Positions 44,360-53,221 of a stretch of 64,000 nucleotides of DNA are shown piece after piece; position 1 is the first letter of the stretch; each line of letters starts with the position of its first letter. The stretch lies in NCBI GenBank assembly GCA_016195565.1, contig JACPZK010000005.1, positions 42,151 to 106,150 on the forward strand, read 5' to 3'. The notes under the pieces were generated by a model, which searched no databases, was not told where the DNA came from, and worked only from the letters and a program-made list of their open reading frames with translations. The translations under genes and the position numbers were made by a program. Origin of the DNA: Nitrospirota bacterium (GTDB lineage Bacteria > Nitrospirota > Thermodesulfovibrionia > Thermodesulfovibrionales > UBA1546).

Positions 44360-45751
44360 ATGAGCGAAAAACAGAAATTACTTAAAGAACTTCCGTCTGT
44401 TGATGAGGTACTCAAGAGCAATGACGGCGCTAAGTGGCGCAGGACATATCCGAGAAAATATGTTCTGCAGGCAATAAGGGATGTTATTGACATGAGGAGA
44501 AAAGAGATAATGGAAGCGTCTTCCACAGATGTATCAGTGGAAGGGATGTCAGGCGAGATAGAGATGAAGATAGAAAAACTTTCGGCTTTTAGCCTTCAGC
44601 CTGTTATAAATGTAACAGGCATAGTGATACACACAAACCTTGGCAGGTCAGTATTGTCAGAGAAAATACTTGATAATGTAAGAAAAATTGCAGAGAGCTA
44701 TTCCAATCTTGAATATAACCTTGAGGCGGGCAGGCGTGGAAAGAGATATGCCCATATCACGAGAATCCTCAGGGAAATCACAGGCGCTGAGGATGCCTTG
44801 ATAGTCAACAACAATGCGGCTGCTGTTCTTCTCTGCCTTAGCGCTCTGGCAAAAGGCAAGGAGGTAATTGTCTCAAGAGGAGAGCTTGTTGAGATAGGAG
44901 GCTCGTTCAGGGTGCCTGATATTATGTCGTTAAGCGGAGCTGTCCTGAGAGAGGTCGGGACAACGAACAAGACGCATCTGTATGATTATAGAAATGCGAT
45001 TAATGAAAACACGGCATTAATTCTCAAAGTGCATCAGTCAAATTACAGGATTTCAGGTTTCACAGAGGAAGTGCCTGTTGCTGATTTAAAAAAGCTTTCA
45101 GAGAAATATCACATCCCGGTGATGTACGATCTCGGAAGCGGATGCATGATAGACCTGAAACCCTATGGAATACATTCTGAGCCTGCGGTTCAGAATGTAG
45201 TAGAGTCCGGCGTGGATATTGTAACCTTCAGCGGTGACAAGCTCCTCGGAGGGCCGCAGGGAGGCGTTATCGTTGGCAGAAAGGAATATATTGAAAAGCT
45301 CCAGAAGAACCCTCTGACAAGGGCGATAAGGATAGACAAGCTCACCCTTGCGGCATTTGAGGCAACGCTTATGGAATATCTTGATGAAGATAAGGCCGTA
45401 GAGAATATTCCTACGCTTAAGCTGCTTCTCCAGAAGCCAGAGAGGATAAGGGAAAGGGCGAAAAAGATAGCGCTGCTGTTGAAGAGAAAGGTTAAGGCTG
45501 CAAAGATAGAGATAACAGAGGACACGTCAAAGGCAGGAGGAGGCTCATTGCCTGAGATAGAATTCCCGACATATGCTGTGTTAATAAGCCCTGACAATAT
45601 CTCTGTCAATGACCTTGAGGAAAGGCTGAGAAAAGGGGCTCCTTCAATTATTGCGAGGGTTAAAGACAATGCGCTTTTGCTTGATGCACGGACAATAAGA
45701 GAAGATGAAATAGGCAGCCTTGTAAAAGGTGTTCATGCGGCTCTTTATTAA
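44360..45751 (+). CDS. selA: L-seryl-tRNA(Sec) selenium transferase
   Basis: 463 residues, PLP-dependent. The N-terminal tRNA-binding part (LLKELPSVDEVLKS), VINVTGIVIHTNLGRSVLS and the PLP Lys in SGDKLLGGPQGGVIVG are typical. It converts Ser-tRNA(Sec) to Sec-tRNA(Sec), so this organism should make selenoproteins. The usual neighbours selB and selC are not in the window, and I found no clear selenoprotein gene here. Confidence 0.95.
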   Translation: MSEKQKLLKELPSVDEVLKSNDGAKWRRTYPRKYVLQAIRDVIDMRRKEIMEASSTDVSVEGMSGEIEMKIEKLSAFSLQPVINVTGIVIHTNLGRSVLSEKILDNVRKIAESYSNLEYNLEAGRRGKRYAHITRILREITGAEDALIVNNNAAAVLLCLSALAKGKEVIVSRGELVEIGGSFRVPDIMSLSGAVLREVGTTNKTHLYDYRNAINENTALILKVHQSNYRISGFTEEVPVADLKKLSEKYHIPVMYDLGSGCMIDLKPYGIHSEPAVQNVVESGVDIVTFSGDKLLGGPQGGVIVGRKEYIEKLQKNPLTRAIRIDKLTLAAFEATLMEYLDEDKAVENIPTLKLLLQKPERIRERAKKIALLLKRKVKAAKIEITEDTSKAGGGSLPEIEFPTYAVLISPDNISVNDLEERLRKGAPSIIARVKDNALLLDARTIREDEIGSLVKGVHAALY

Positions 45752-45787
45752 TAGGGGTTACAAACAGGACTAACTTTCGCTTGCTAC

Positions 45788-45917
45788 GATATTTTTAGAC
45801 AGTTCTAAAACTCATTCCGCTACATCCTCGAAACTCGTTTCCCGAAATATTCGGGAAACTCAGACAGTCGAGGCTGTGGCCGCTTCATTTCGTTAAGAAC
45901 TGTTACCGAAAAATCTC
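45788..45917. repeat. 130-bp palindromic repeat, copy 2
   Basis: Same element as 14461-14580: outer arms TTTTTAGACAGTTCT and AGAACTGTTACCGAAAAA, and an inner CCTCGA ... TCGAGG stem. Here the loop carries a longer perfect inner hairpin (GTTTCCCGA ... TCGGGAAAC). It occupies the selA-thioesterase gap. Confidence 0.75.
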
Positions 45918-46003
45918 TGATGCCGCTCAAGTCAGTCCTATTTGTTTGATGCCAAATAAATTCTTGCCTTATAAATCGGCGTAATGTTATATTTTGTTTT
46001 GAA

Positions 46004-46408
46004 ATGCAGTCAATAAAACTTGAAGATGACAACTACTGCTTTGCCTGCGGCAGGGAAAATCCCTGCGGGTTAAAACTGTCCTTTAATTATTCCAACGGCA
46101 AACTCACATCTGAATTCACACCCTCGAAGATACATCAGGGATATAGGGATATAACGCACGGCGGGATTATAACAACTGTGCTTGATGAGGCAATGATACA
46201 GGCTGCTATAGCCGAGGGCATAAACCCCGTTACTGCTGAAATAAATATAAGATTTAAGAAACCTCTGATGGCGGATGAAGAAACAATCGTAAGGGCAGAG
46301 ATAACAAAAAGAGGCTCAAAACTTATTGAGGCATATTCATGTCTTTTAAAAAAGGAAGACGGCTCCATAATCGCCGAGGCGCATGCGAAACTGATACCAT
46401 TGAAATAA
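46004..46408 (+). CDS. Hotdog-fold thioesterase (PaaI-like)
   Basis: 134 residues. CFACGRENPCGLKLSF at the start and the active helix region HGGIITTVLDEAMIQAA followed by EINIRFKKPL identify the PaaI/YigI-like acyl-CoA thioesterases. Substrate unknown; cytosolic. It stands alone between repeats. Confidence 0.85.
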   Translation: MQSIKLEDDNYCFACGRENPCGLKLSFNYSNGKLTSEFTPSKIHQGYRDITHGGIITTVLDEAMIQAAIAEGINPVTAEINIRFKKPLMADEETIVRAEITKRGSKLIEAYSCLLKKEDGSIIAEAHAKLIPLK

Positions 46409-46529
46409 TCTTAACCCTATGGGGAAACTTCTCCCAAAAACAGAGGTAGCAATTCCTTAAAGTCCCCTCTCCCACAAGGGGAAAGGATTGCATAGTAGCG
46501 TTTTTCTCTGTTATCATTAAATTTAAATA

Positions 46530-47993
46530 ATGAAAGAAATCTGGACGCCTGATCTCAGCCTGCTTACAAATATTCCATCGATATGCTTTCTTTATTTCTT
46601 TTATGGCCTTGCGTTTTTCTTTCTCGGAACCGCTATTGCAGTAAAAAATATGAAGGGAAGCGAATTGAAACTTGCAGGGTGCCTCTGGCTTCTTGCCGGT
46701 TTTGGATTTATACACGGCAGTCATGAATGGCTTGAACTCTATCTCCTTCTGCAGGGGCAGTACATATCAGTAACCGAGATGATTTACATAAAGCTCTTTA
46801 CAGTATCTGCTGTTATGGTTTCTTTCTTTCTGCTCTTAGAATTTGGCATTAAACTCATACAGGCTGTCAATAATAAATGGGCAAAATGGCTAAAAGCAAC
46901 TCCTCTAATTCTCTTTCTCCTCTGGGGAATACCCCTATGGAATTATGGATTCACTATGGATGTTTCATTTTTTGAAATGGCTGACATGAGGGCAAGAAAC
47001 ACCTTTGGCCTTATCGGCGGGCTCGTGACTGCTTACGGGCTGATAGCCTATTCCAGAGAGGTAAAAAACCTGAGCCTTCCAATAGCAAGAAACCTCCATC
47101 ACGCAGGGGTTGTCTTCATATTTTATGGCATATTTGCGGGACTGGTATCTTCCTATGCCATACTGCCGTGGCTGCCCATACGCATAGAGATATTTCGCAG
47201 CATATCGGCAATCCTGATAGCATGTTTTATCATAAAGGCGCTGAATGTTTTTGATATAGAAACAAGGAAAAAATTGGAACAACAGCTAAAACGCCTTGCA
47301 CAATCCGACAGGCTTGTATCGCTCGGACAGCTTGCAGCCGGCATTGCCCATGAGATAAATAACCCACTGACGAATGCATCCCTGAATGTGCAAATCCTGA
47401 AAAACAGGTTTGAAAACAGCGCCGCCGATAAGAACATTTTACAGAAACTCGAGACGATCGAAAAGAATGTTGACAAGGCATCCACCATTGCAAAAGAACT
47501 GCTTCAGTTTTCCCACCAGAGAGAATTAGAATTTATTCCTCTAAATATTAACAATGTAATAACCAGCGTTCTAACTCTTCTAAAATACAAGCTTAACGAC
47601 GTAACAATTCACGAGAATTTATCAGATATCCCTGATGTGATGGCTGACCACAGAAAGCTGGAGCAGGTCTTCCTTAATATCCTGTCCAATTCTATTGAGG
47701 CAATGCCAGACGGAGGGGACATCTATATTGCTGCCTCATCGAGCAATGGTATGGTCAATGTACAGATATGCGACACAGGGGTTGGGATTCCAAAGGAAAA
47801 CATCTCAAAGGTATTTGACCCCTTTTTTACAACAAAAGAAATCGGGGCAGGGACAGGACTTGGTCTTTCAATCTGTTATAGCATTATCCACCAGCATAAC
47901 GGCTCAATAGAGATAACAAGCACTTTGGAGGAAGGAACAACAGCAATTGTTAAATTTCCGATAGGGGATTCTTTATCGCAGGATAAGGTATGA
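46530..47993 (+). CDS. Membrane sensor histidine kinase
   Basis: 487 residues. Seven hydrophobic segments in residues 1-235, without a large periplasmic domain, are followed by HisKA with His274 (GIAHEINNPLTNASL) and an ATPase domain (NILSNSIEAMPDGG, GTGLGLSICYSII). It may sense a membrane-soluble signal such as the quinone pool, though this is inference from topology only. It overlaps its response regulator by 4 bases and lies just upstream of the cytochrome genes. Confidence 0.92.
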   Translation: MKEIWTPDLSLLTNIPSICFLYFFYGLAFFFLGTAIAVKNMKGSELKLAGCLWLLAGFGFIHGSHEWLELYLLLQGQYISVTEMIYIKLFTVSAVMVSFFLLLEFGIKLIQAVNNKWAKWLKATPLILFLLWGIPLWNYGFTMDVSFFEMADMRARNTFGLIGGLVTAYGLIAYSREVKNLSLPIARNLHHAGVVFIFYGIFAGLVSSYAILPWLPIRIEIFRSISAILIACFIIKALNVFDIETRKKLEQQLKRLAQSDRLVSLGQLAAGIAHEINNPLTNASLNVQILKNRFENSAADKNILQKLETIEKNVDKASTIAKELLQFSHQRELEFIPLNINNVITSVLTLLKYKLNDVTIHENLSDIPDVMADHRKLEQVFLNILSNSIEAMPDGGDIYIAASSSNGMVNVQICDTGVGIPKENISKVFDPFFTTKEIGAGTGLGLSICYSIIHQHNGSIEITSTLEEGTTAIVKFPIGDSLSQDKV

Positions 47994-48640
47994 AAAAAGT
48001 ACTGATAGTAGATGACGATGTGGAATTGAGGGCAAACCTCTCTGAGATATTGAAAGGAGCAGGCTATTACATAGCTGAGGCGCCCTCAGGAAAAGAGGCA
48101 ATAGAGGAAATCGCCTCTAAAGACTTTGATATTGTGCTTCTTGATTTAATGATGCCCAAGATGAGCGGGCTTGACGTTCTTAAGGAGATAAAGAAAATCA
48201 AACCAAAAATAAAAGTCATTATGATTACCGCTTTTGCAACAGTAGAAAATGCTGTGGATGCCATAAAAAAAGGCGCAAGTGACTATATATCCAAACCATT
48301 CAGAATAGACGGCCTCCTCACTACTATAAGGCGCGTTATTGAAGAAGGAAAATTTGAAGAAGGCATAACAAAACTGAACCTTGACTACACGCTGAGTTCT
48401 CTGTCCAATCCCATAAGGCGAAACATCATCAGGCTGCTTCAGGCAAGAAAAAGCATGCGCCTTATGGAAATTGTTAGAGAACTTGGTATAGAGGACCACA
48501 CAAAAGTTGTTTTCCACCTTAAGATGCTTAAAGAATCCGACATTATAGAACAGGATACGGATAAGTCATATTCCCTGACAGAAGAAGGAGAAAGAATTCT
48601 GTCCTGCCTCAAAATTCTTGAGAATTACCTTTCAGCATAA
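47990..48640 (+). CDS. Response regulator with ArsR/MarR-like winged helix
   Basis: 216 residues. A receiver at 1-120 (VDDDVELRANLSE, phospho-Asp in VLLDLMMPKMSG, Lys in YISKPFRID) is joined to a winged helix at 135-215 (LSNPIRRNIIRLLQARKSMR, HTKVVFHLKMLKES), which is an ArsR/HTH_20-type output, rare among bacterial regulators. It is a likely transcription factor for the two cytochrome genes downstream, whose promoters share a palindrome. Confidence 0.88.
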   Translation: MKKVLIVDDDVELRANLSEILKGAGYYIAEAPSGKEAIEEIASKDFDIVLLDLMMPKMSGLDVLKEIKKIKPKIKVIMITAFATVENAVDAIKKGASDYISKPFRIDGLLTTIRRVIEEGKFEEGITKLNLDYTLSSLSNPIRRNIIRLLQARKSMRLMEIVRELGIEDHTKVVFHLKMLKESDIIEQDTDKSYSLTEEGERILSCLKILENYLSA

Positions 48641-48666
48641 TGTAGCGATTAAACTCTTCCTTACAC

Positions 48667-48742
48667 TGTCATTCTGAGCGTTAGCGAAGAATCTCTTTCT
48701 TGAGATTGCTGCGCCCCGATTTTATCGGGACTCGCAATGACA
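48667..48742. repeat. REP-like hairpin
   Basis: TGTCATTCTGAGCG ... CTCGCAATGACA with an inner CCCCGATTTTATCGGGA hairpin, between the regulator and the cytochrome promoter. Possibly the regulator's transcript end. Confidence 0.6.
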
Positions 48743-48763
48743 TCTCATCCAAGGGACAATTCC

Positions 48764-48843
48764 CTGTGAATTATTCTTCACAGAATATGTCTAATCTGTA
48801 AATAATTTTTCTATTGAATCCTTTTCATGGTTAAAGTTAAAAT
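48764..48843 (+). promoter_or_regulatory. Promoter and palindromic site of the monohaem cytochrome
   Basis: Operator CTGTGAATTATTCTTCACAG (48764-48783, 7-bp arms), -35 TTGAAT (48814-48819), an 18-base spacer and -10 TAAAAT (48838-48843). The operator centre is about 76 bases before the predicted start, an activator position. The whole arrangement is repeated with identical spacing at 49474-49553. Confidence 0.65.
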
Positions 48844-48876
48844 ACAAAAGATTTAATCCATAAGGAGGATAAAACG

Positions 48877-49374
48877 ATGAAGAAAGCAGTAATTTTAATC
48901 CTTGCCATCACTATTTGTGTGGCGGCGTGGACGGGTTTTGCCTCAGCAGCGGATGACGTGCAGAAGCAGATCGACGAGATAAGAGGGGCGCTGCCGAAGC
49001 TTGCCGTCCCCATGCGGGAAGTTGGAGATCGCTTCCAGAACATGTATTTTGCGGCCAAAGACGGGAACTGGGGGCTTGCCTACTACATGTCAAAGTACAT
49101 GAACGGCGCCATGAACCCCGCAAAAGTGACGAAACCGGCTGAGTATCAAGTATGGAAAGCCTTCTACACTGACACCTTTGCACCGGTGAATAAGACGATT
49201 GTTGACAAGGACTTCAAGGCATTTGAGAAGGCATACATGGAAGTAACCAAGTCCTGCAATGCCTGCCACGAGGGAATGGGATACGGCTTCATCAAGGTGA
49301 TAAAGATGAAGACTCCTCCTGACAGCGGCATCGATTACACGGTTAAGTCTAAGGCAGAAGACGTACCTAAGTAG
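48877..49374 (+). CDS. Periplasmic monohaem cytochrome c, class II-like
   Basis: 165 residues. A signal peptide (MKKAVILILAITICVAAWTG) is followed by a helical domain with a single CNACH site near residue 127, toward the C-terminus as in class II (c'-type) four-helix cytochromes. It is probably a soluble periplasmic electron carrier or a gas-binding cytochrome. Its own promoter and terminator flank it, and its promoter matches that of the octahaem gene next door, so the two are probably co-regulated. Confidence 0.85.
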   Translation: MKKAVILILAITICVAAWTGFASAADDVQKQIDEIRGALPKLAVPMREVGDRFQNMYFAAKDGNWGLAYYMSKYMNGAMNPAKVTKPAEYQVWKAFYTDTFAPVNKTIVDKDFKAFEKAYMEVTKSCNACHEGMGYGFIKVIKMKTPPDSGIDYTVKSKAEDVPK

Positions 49375-49383
49375 ATTGATTAG

Positions 49384-49427
49384 AAACTTTCAAGGGGGCT
49401 GGTTGTAAGAAGCCCCCTGAAAGTTTT
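49384..49427 (+). terminator. Terminator of the monohaem cytochrome gene
   Basis: AAACTTTCA(A)GGGGGCT pairs with AGCCCCCTGAAAGTTT across a 10-base loop, with one bulged A; TTTT follows. It lies 10 bases after the stop. Confidence 0.85.
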
Positions 49428-49473
49428 ACCCCCAGATTTAATAAGCTTCCAATGACAACGCTTGATTGTATTC

Positions 49474-49553
49474 CTGTGAATTGTTCTTCACAAATCATCC
49501 TTAATCAGTAAACAACATTTCTATTGAACCCCTTTCCTGATTAAAATTAAAAT
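49474..49553 (+). promoter_or_regulatory. Promoter and palindromic site of the octahaem cytochrome
   Basis: CTGTGAA-TTGTTC-TTCACAA (49474-49493), -35 TTGAAC (49524-49529), 18 bases and -10 TAAAAT (49548-49553). The distance from operator start to -35 (50 bases) is exactly that of the upstream copy. The following 25 bases, up to TTTAATCCAT, also match, and then the sequences diverge. Confidence 0.65.
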
Positions 49554-49653
49554 ACAAAAGATTTAATCCATTATAATGAAACTTTTGCTCTTAAATATTA
49601 AATCCTATTTTATTTAAATTATACTGCCCGTTGCGGCAGAAAGGAGAGACAGG

Positions 49654-51573
49654 ATGAAAATGAATAGAAGAGTTTTAGTATTACTGCTTATCTGTTTCTG
49701 TGTGTTGGGAATTGTAGTCTATGGCACACAGGCAGAAGGCAAAAAAACAGGGGGCAATACCATTAAAGGTATTGTTCAGGATGCATCAGGGCAGGCAGCG
49801 GAGAATGCCGCTGTTTATCTTATCCCTTCATTCGATGTGGAGGCGATGGCAAAGACACCGATAGAGATTAAAAGGGACTCAAAAAATGACGAGCCGCTGG
49901 AAGACAATCTTGCTGCAAACAAAGATAAGTATCAGAAAGGCACAACAGACAAGAAAGGAAACTTTAAAATTGCCGGTGTGGCAGACGGAAAATATTTCAT
50001 CTATGTTGTGCCTTCAGACAAAGAGCATCTTCCGGGCGGTGACAAAGCAGATAAGGCAATGTCAACAGCCGAACTCAAGGGCAAGACCTTAAAGATACTC
50101 ATATCGGGAAACGTCCCTGCCGATGCAACATATGTAGGGACGTCAAAATGCCTTACATGCCACAAGGCATATGAGACAGAGAAAAAGACCCTGCATAAAC
50201 TGGGGATAAGTGTTGTAGGGAAGCCAAGCAAACTGCAGGATTATTCGCGGTTCCCACAATACAATGATGGTCTGAACAAACTGTTGGCAGGCGCCAAATT
50301 CTATTTCTATAGCTTCGACAAAGGCAGGGGGTTTGACAAATACATGATTTCCGAAAAGATGCCCTCCGACCCTGTATCCGTAAGTTTTACAGCCACATTC
50401 TTTAAAGATACAGACGGCAAACTGAAGTTCAAGACAGAGAATGTGAAAGACACCTCAGACCCTGCGAAGACATACACTGTGGAGATGACTTACGGCGGCG
50501 GGCTTTACAAGCAGCGCTACCTTTACAGGGTTGGCAAAAACCTTTTCCCATTTGTCCAGTACAATCCTACAGGGGATGACAGCTACGGTGACAGAACGAG
50601 AAAGGCTTTCAGGGACTATCATGGCGACTGGCTCTTCAATGAACAGACAAAGAAGCTGAGCAATCCTCCAATAGCAAAATCCTTTGAAAAGGAATGCGCA
50701 TCCTGCCATTACACCGGCTACACGCTCAAGCACCTTGAGTCTGGCGAGTACATTGCAGGCGCTGTGAATGACCCCAATGGCGAGGCTGATATTGACGGAG
50801 ACGGCATACCCAATGAATTAAATATTGGATGCGAAAACTGCCATGGAGCGGGATCCGCTCATGTAAAAGCCCCGAAGGAAAAGAAGGCATCTACAATAGT
50901 CAGCCCGGGCAAACTTTCGACAGAGCGCTCCTCTGTAGTCTGCGGACAGTGCCACAGCAGGCCGCAGGGCAACCTCAATAATGACCAGCCCGTAAACAAG
51001 GACAACAAGATGATGATTCCCGGCACAAGCAGAAACGATTATCTTGTTAATTACACAACAAGGGAAGACGCTGCAAAGGGTGACTATTGGGCAGATGGGA
51101 TTCACTCAAAAGCGCATCACCAGCAGTATACAGATTTCATCAAGTCTAAGAAATACAGGAACGGAAATCACCTTCTGAAATGCAGTGACTGCCACGATCC
51201 TCACGGAATGACAAACTACAAGCATCAGATGAGAGCAGATGTGAAGGATGCGAAGAATTCCCTCTGCACCACCTGCCACAAGGCAAATGCCGACATCAAG
51301 AAGCACATGGAGGCAAAGACCGGTGTTGCCGAGATGGGCAAGATAAACTGCGTTGACTGCCATGCCACAAAAACCATGCAGACAGGTGCAGGGCGCGGCA
51401 AGGGTCTTGTGAGGAAAGACGGCAAAAACTACTGGGTGAACGATATCACCTCTCACCTCTTTGACGTCCCGAGAAAGGACAATGTCGGGGTGAAGGGTGT
51501 TGAACCCGGAAAGGCAATGCCTATTCCTTACACCAATGCCTGCGGCAAGTGCCACAATGTAGAAGGCCTCTAA
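49654..51573 (+). CDS. Octahaem cytochrome c with carboxypeptidase-regulatory-like domain
   Basis: 639 residues. The signal peptide (about 1-28) is followed by a beta-sandwich regulatory-like domain at about 35-135 (IKGIVQDASGQAAENAAVYL, GNFKIAGVADGKYFIYVV) that may bind surfaces or partners. Eight CXXCH sites are CLTCH, CASCH, CENCH, CGQCH, CSDCH, CTTCH, CVDCH and CGKCH, with a long haem-free stretch after the first. It is probably exported to the periplasm or beyond as an electron conduit or oxidoreductase; the active-site type is not recognised. Confidence 0.88.
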   Translation: MKMNRRVLVLLLICFCVLGIVVYGTQAEGKKTGGNTIKGIVQDASGQAAENAAVYLIPSFDVEAMAKTPIEIKRDSKNDEPLEDNLAANKDKYQKGTTDKKGNFKIAGVADGKYFIYVVPSDKEHLPGGDKADKAMSTAELKGKTLKILISGNVPADATYVGTSKCLTCHKAYETEKKTLHKLGISVVGKPSKLQDYSRFPQYNDGLNKLLAGAKFYFYSFDKGRGFDKYMISEKMPSDPVSVSFTATFFKDTDGKLKFKTENVKDTSDPAKTYTVEMTYGGGLYKQRYLYRVGKNLFPFVQYNPTGDDSYGDRTRKAFRDYHGDWLFNEQTKKLSNPPIAKSFEKECASCHYTGYTLKHLESGEYIAGAVNDPNGEADIDGDGIPNELNIGCENCHGAGSAHVKAPKEKKASTIVSPGKLSTERSSVVCGQCHSRPQGNLNNDQPVNKDNKMMIPGTSRNDYLVNYTTREDAAKGDYWADGIHSKAHHQQYTDFIKSKKYRNGNHLLKCSDCHDPHGMTNYKHQMRADVKDAKNSLCTTCHKANADIKKHMEAKTGVAEMGKINCVDCHATKTMQTGAGRGKGLVRKDGKNYWVNDITSHLFDVPRKDNVGVKGVEPGKAMPIPYTNACGKCHNVEGL

Positions 51574-51584
51574 ACATTTAAACT

Positions 51585-51613
51585 AAGAGGGGCGGGTTCG
51601 GCCCGTCCCTCTT
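51585..51613. terminator. Bidirectional terminator between convergent genes
   Basis: AAGAGGGGCGGG and CCCGTCCCTCTT pair (one G-T) around TTCGG, with T-rich ends on both sides. It serves the octahaem gene and chrA. Confidence 0.85.
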
Positions 51614-51632
51614 TCATTTTATGAGAAGCATA

Positions 51633-52829
51633 TCACCTGAAAATAATCTGTAAGAACCAGCCCGCAACCGCCCCTCCGGCTACCAGCCATGCTGCATTCA
51701 GCTTAAACCGAATTCCTGCAATTGCGGCGCCTGCTGCAATAAAGATTGTCCTCCAGTCTGTAAGTGTCGAACCGGCGAGATTGACAACTACAGCTGCCAT
51801 TAAACCAATGGCGCTTACATTCACAGCATCGAGAAATGCCGACATCATTTTTGATGACCTTAGGCGGGGGATGATAGGATTCAACAGAAAGACAAAAATA
51901 AATGAGGGAAGAAATATAGCAGCGGTAGATACCAAAGCTCCAGGCACACCTGAAACAATATAACCAACAAAAGTCGCAGTACTTAAGACAGGGCCTGGCG
52001 TGAATTGTCCGATGGCAATGGCATCAAGCAGTTGCTGCTGTGTAAGCCATCCATAGTCTTTTACCAGCCCGCCTTCAAGGAAGGCAATAAGGACATAACC
52101 GCTTCCATATAGAACAGAACCTACCTTAAGAAAGAACAACCCTAATTTCCAGAGAGATATCCCGATTATTCCTGTAGCCGAAACCGCCACTGCTGCCTTT
52201 GCTTCACTGCTCTTAAATATGTTCCCGAGATTGACTAAAAATGGAAGTATCCACCCTGAAGGCACTCTGCCCTCTGATCGCTTCATCTTATAAAGGATTA
52301 TTCCGCTCATACCGCCAAAGAGTAATGCCAGTATCTCGCTTATTCCCAGTAAAGATGCAGCGCCAACAGCAGTCCCTATTATTATCAATTGAGTATTCTT
52401 TGCTGCTGTCTTGCCCAATCGAATAACAGCTACGAGGATAATAGAGATAACCGCCGGCTTAATGCCAACAAGGAACGGCGCCACCTCCGGCATTGCCCCA
52501 AATCTGACATACATCCATGCAAGGACGCCAGTGATAATAACAGCAGGCAGGATAAACGAGAGACCTGAAACAACAAGCCCTAAAAGCCCTCCTCTTATAT
52601 ATCCGATGTGGATTGCCATTTCTGTGGAGTTAGGGCCCGGGATGAGATTTGTCGCTCCAACGAGGTCGAGAAAATGCTCCCTCGTTATCCACTTCCTGCG
52701 GCGAACCACCTCTTCCTCCATCATGGCTATATGGGCTGCGGGGCCGCCGAACGCTATTGTCCCCAGTTTGAGGAATAATTTAATTAATTCAACGATGCTG
52801 TTTTTATTTTTCCGGTTGTTATTGTTCAT
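51633..52829 (-). CDS. chrA: Chromate transporter, full-length ChrA
   Basis: 398 residues from the ATG after AGGGGGTG; a GTG three codons upstream is in frame. Two homologous CHR halves are visible, each with an FGGP/YGSGYV-type motif (GTIAFGGPAAHIAMMEEEVV in the first, GSVLYGSGYVLIAFLEGGLV in the second) and GPNSTEMAIHIGY/FTPGPVLSTATFVGY. It exports chromate using the membrane potential. It is divergent from a PadR regulator, which may control it. Confidence 0.95.
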   Translation of the reverse strand: MNNNNRKNKNSIVELIKLFLKLGTIAFGGPAAHIAMMEEEVVRRRKWITREHFLDLVGATNLIPGPNSTEMAIHIGYIRGGLLGLVVSGLSFILPAVIITGVLAWMYVRFGAMPEVAPFLVGIKPAVISIILVAVIRLGKTAAKNTQLIIIGTAVGAASLLGISEILALLFGGMSGIILYKMKRSEGRVPSGWILPFLVNLGNIFKSSEAKAAVAVSATGIIGISLWKLGLFFLKVGSVLYGSGYVLIAFLEGGLVKDYGWLTQQQLLDAIAIGQFTPGPVLSTATFVGYIVSGVPGALVSTAAIFLPSFIFVFLLNPIIPRLRSSKMMSAFLDAVNVSAIGLMAAVVVNLAGSTLTDWRTIFIAAGAAIAGIRFKLNAAWLVAGGAVAGWFLQIIFR

Positions 52830-52849
52830 CTCGAACACCCCCTGTATCT

Positions 52850-52865
52850 AATAATCTATATTATT
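52850..52865. promoter_or_regulatory. Palindrome in the chrA-padR intergenic region
   Basis: AATAAT-CTAT-ATTATT, a perfect 6-bp inverted repeat 20 bases upstream of chrA in the divergent control region. A candidate PadR site. Confidence 0.35.
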
Positions 52866-52924
52866 GCTTTCCGTTATCGAGTTCTGATACAATAGCATAA
52901 CAAACTTAAAAATGAAATATAAAA

Positions 52925-53221
52925 ATGATTAGAGACTTCTTTTTAGGCTTTATAAGAATTCATATCCTGCACCATGCCTCCAAAGGGCCTGTATATGGAT
53001 TGTGGCTCATAGAAGAGCTCGGCATGCACGGATATAAGTTGAGTCCCGGCACGCTCTACCCCATACTGCATAAACTTGAAGAGGAGAAGTTCTTGAGGTC
53101 GTACTCAGAAAATGTCGAAGGGAAAATAAGAAAATACTACAAGACAACCCCGAAAGGCATTAAGGCATTGTCAAAGATAAAAGAAAAGATAAATGAACTT
53201 GTGGAAGAGGTGATGAAATGA
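52925..53221 (+). CDS. PadR-family transcriptional regulator
   Basis: 98 residues. A PadR winged helix with HHASKGPVYGLWLIEELGMH, the recognition region LSPGTLYPILHKLEEEKFL and RKYYKTTPKGIKAL. PadR proteins are mostly ligand-responsive repressors. It overlaps the TauE-like gene by 4 bases and faces chrA, so it may govern both. Confidence 0.9.
   Translation: MIRDFFLGFIRIHILHHASKGPVYGLWLIEELGMHGYKLSPGTLYPILHKLEEEKFLRSYSENVEGKIRKYYKTTPKGIKALSKIKEKINELVEEVMK

Noticed and set aside
44360..45751. Selenoprotein gene near selA
   Set aside because: I looked for frames continuing through TGA next to a hairpin around the redox genes and found none convincing.
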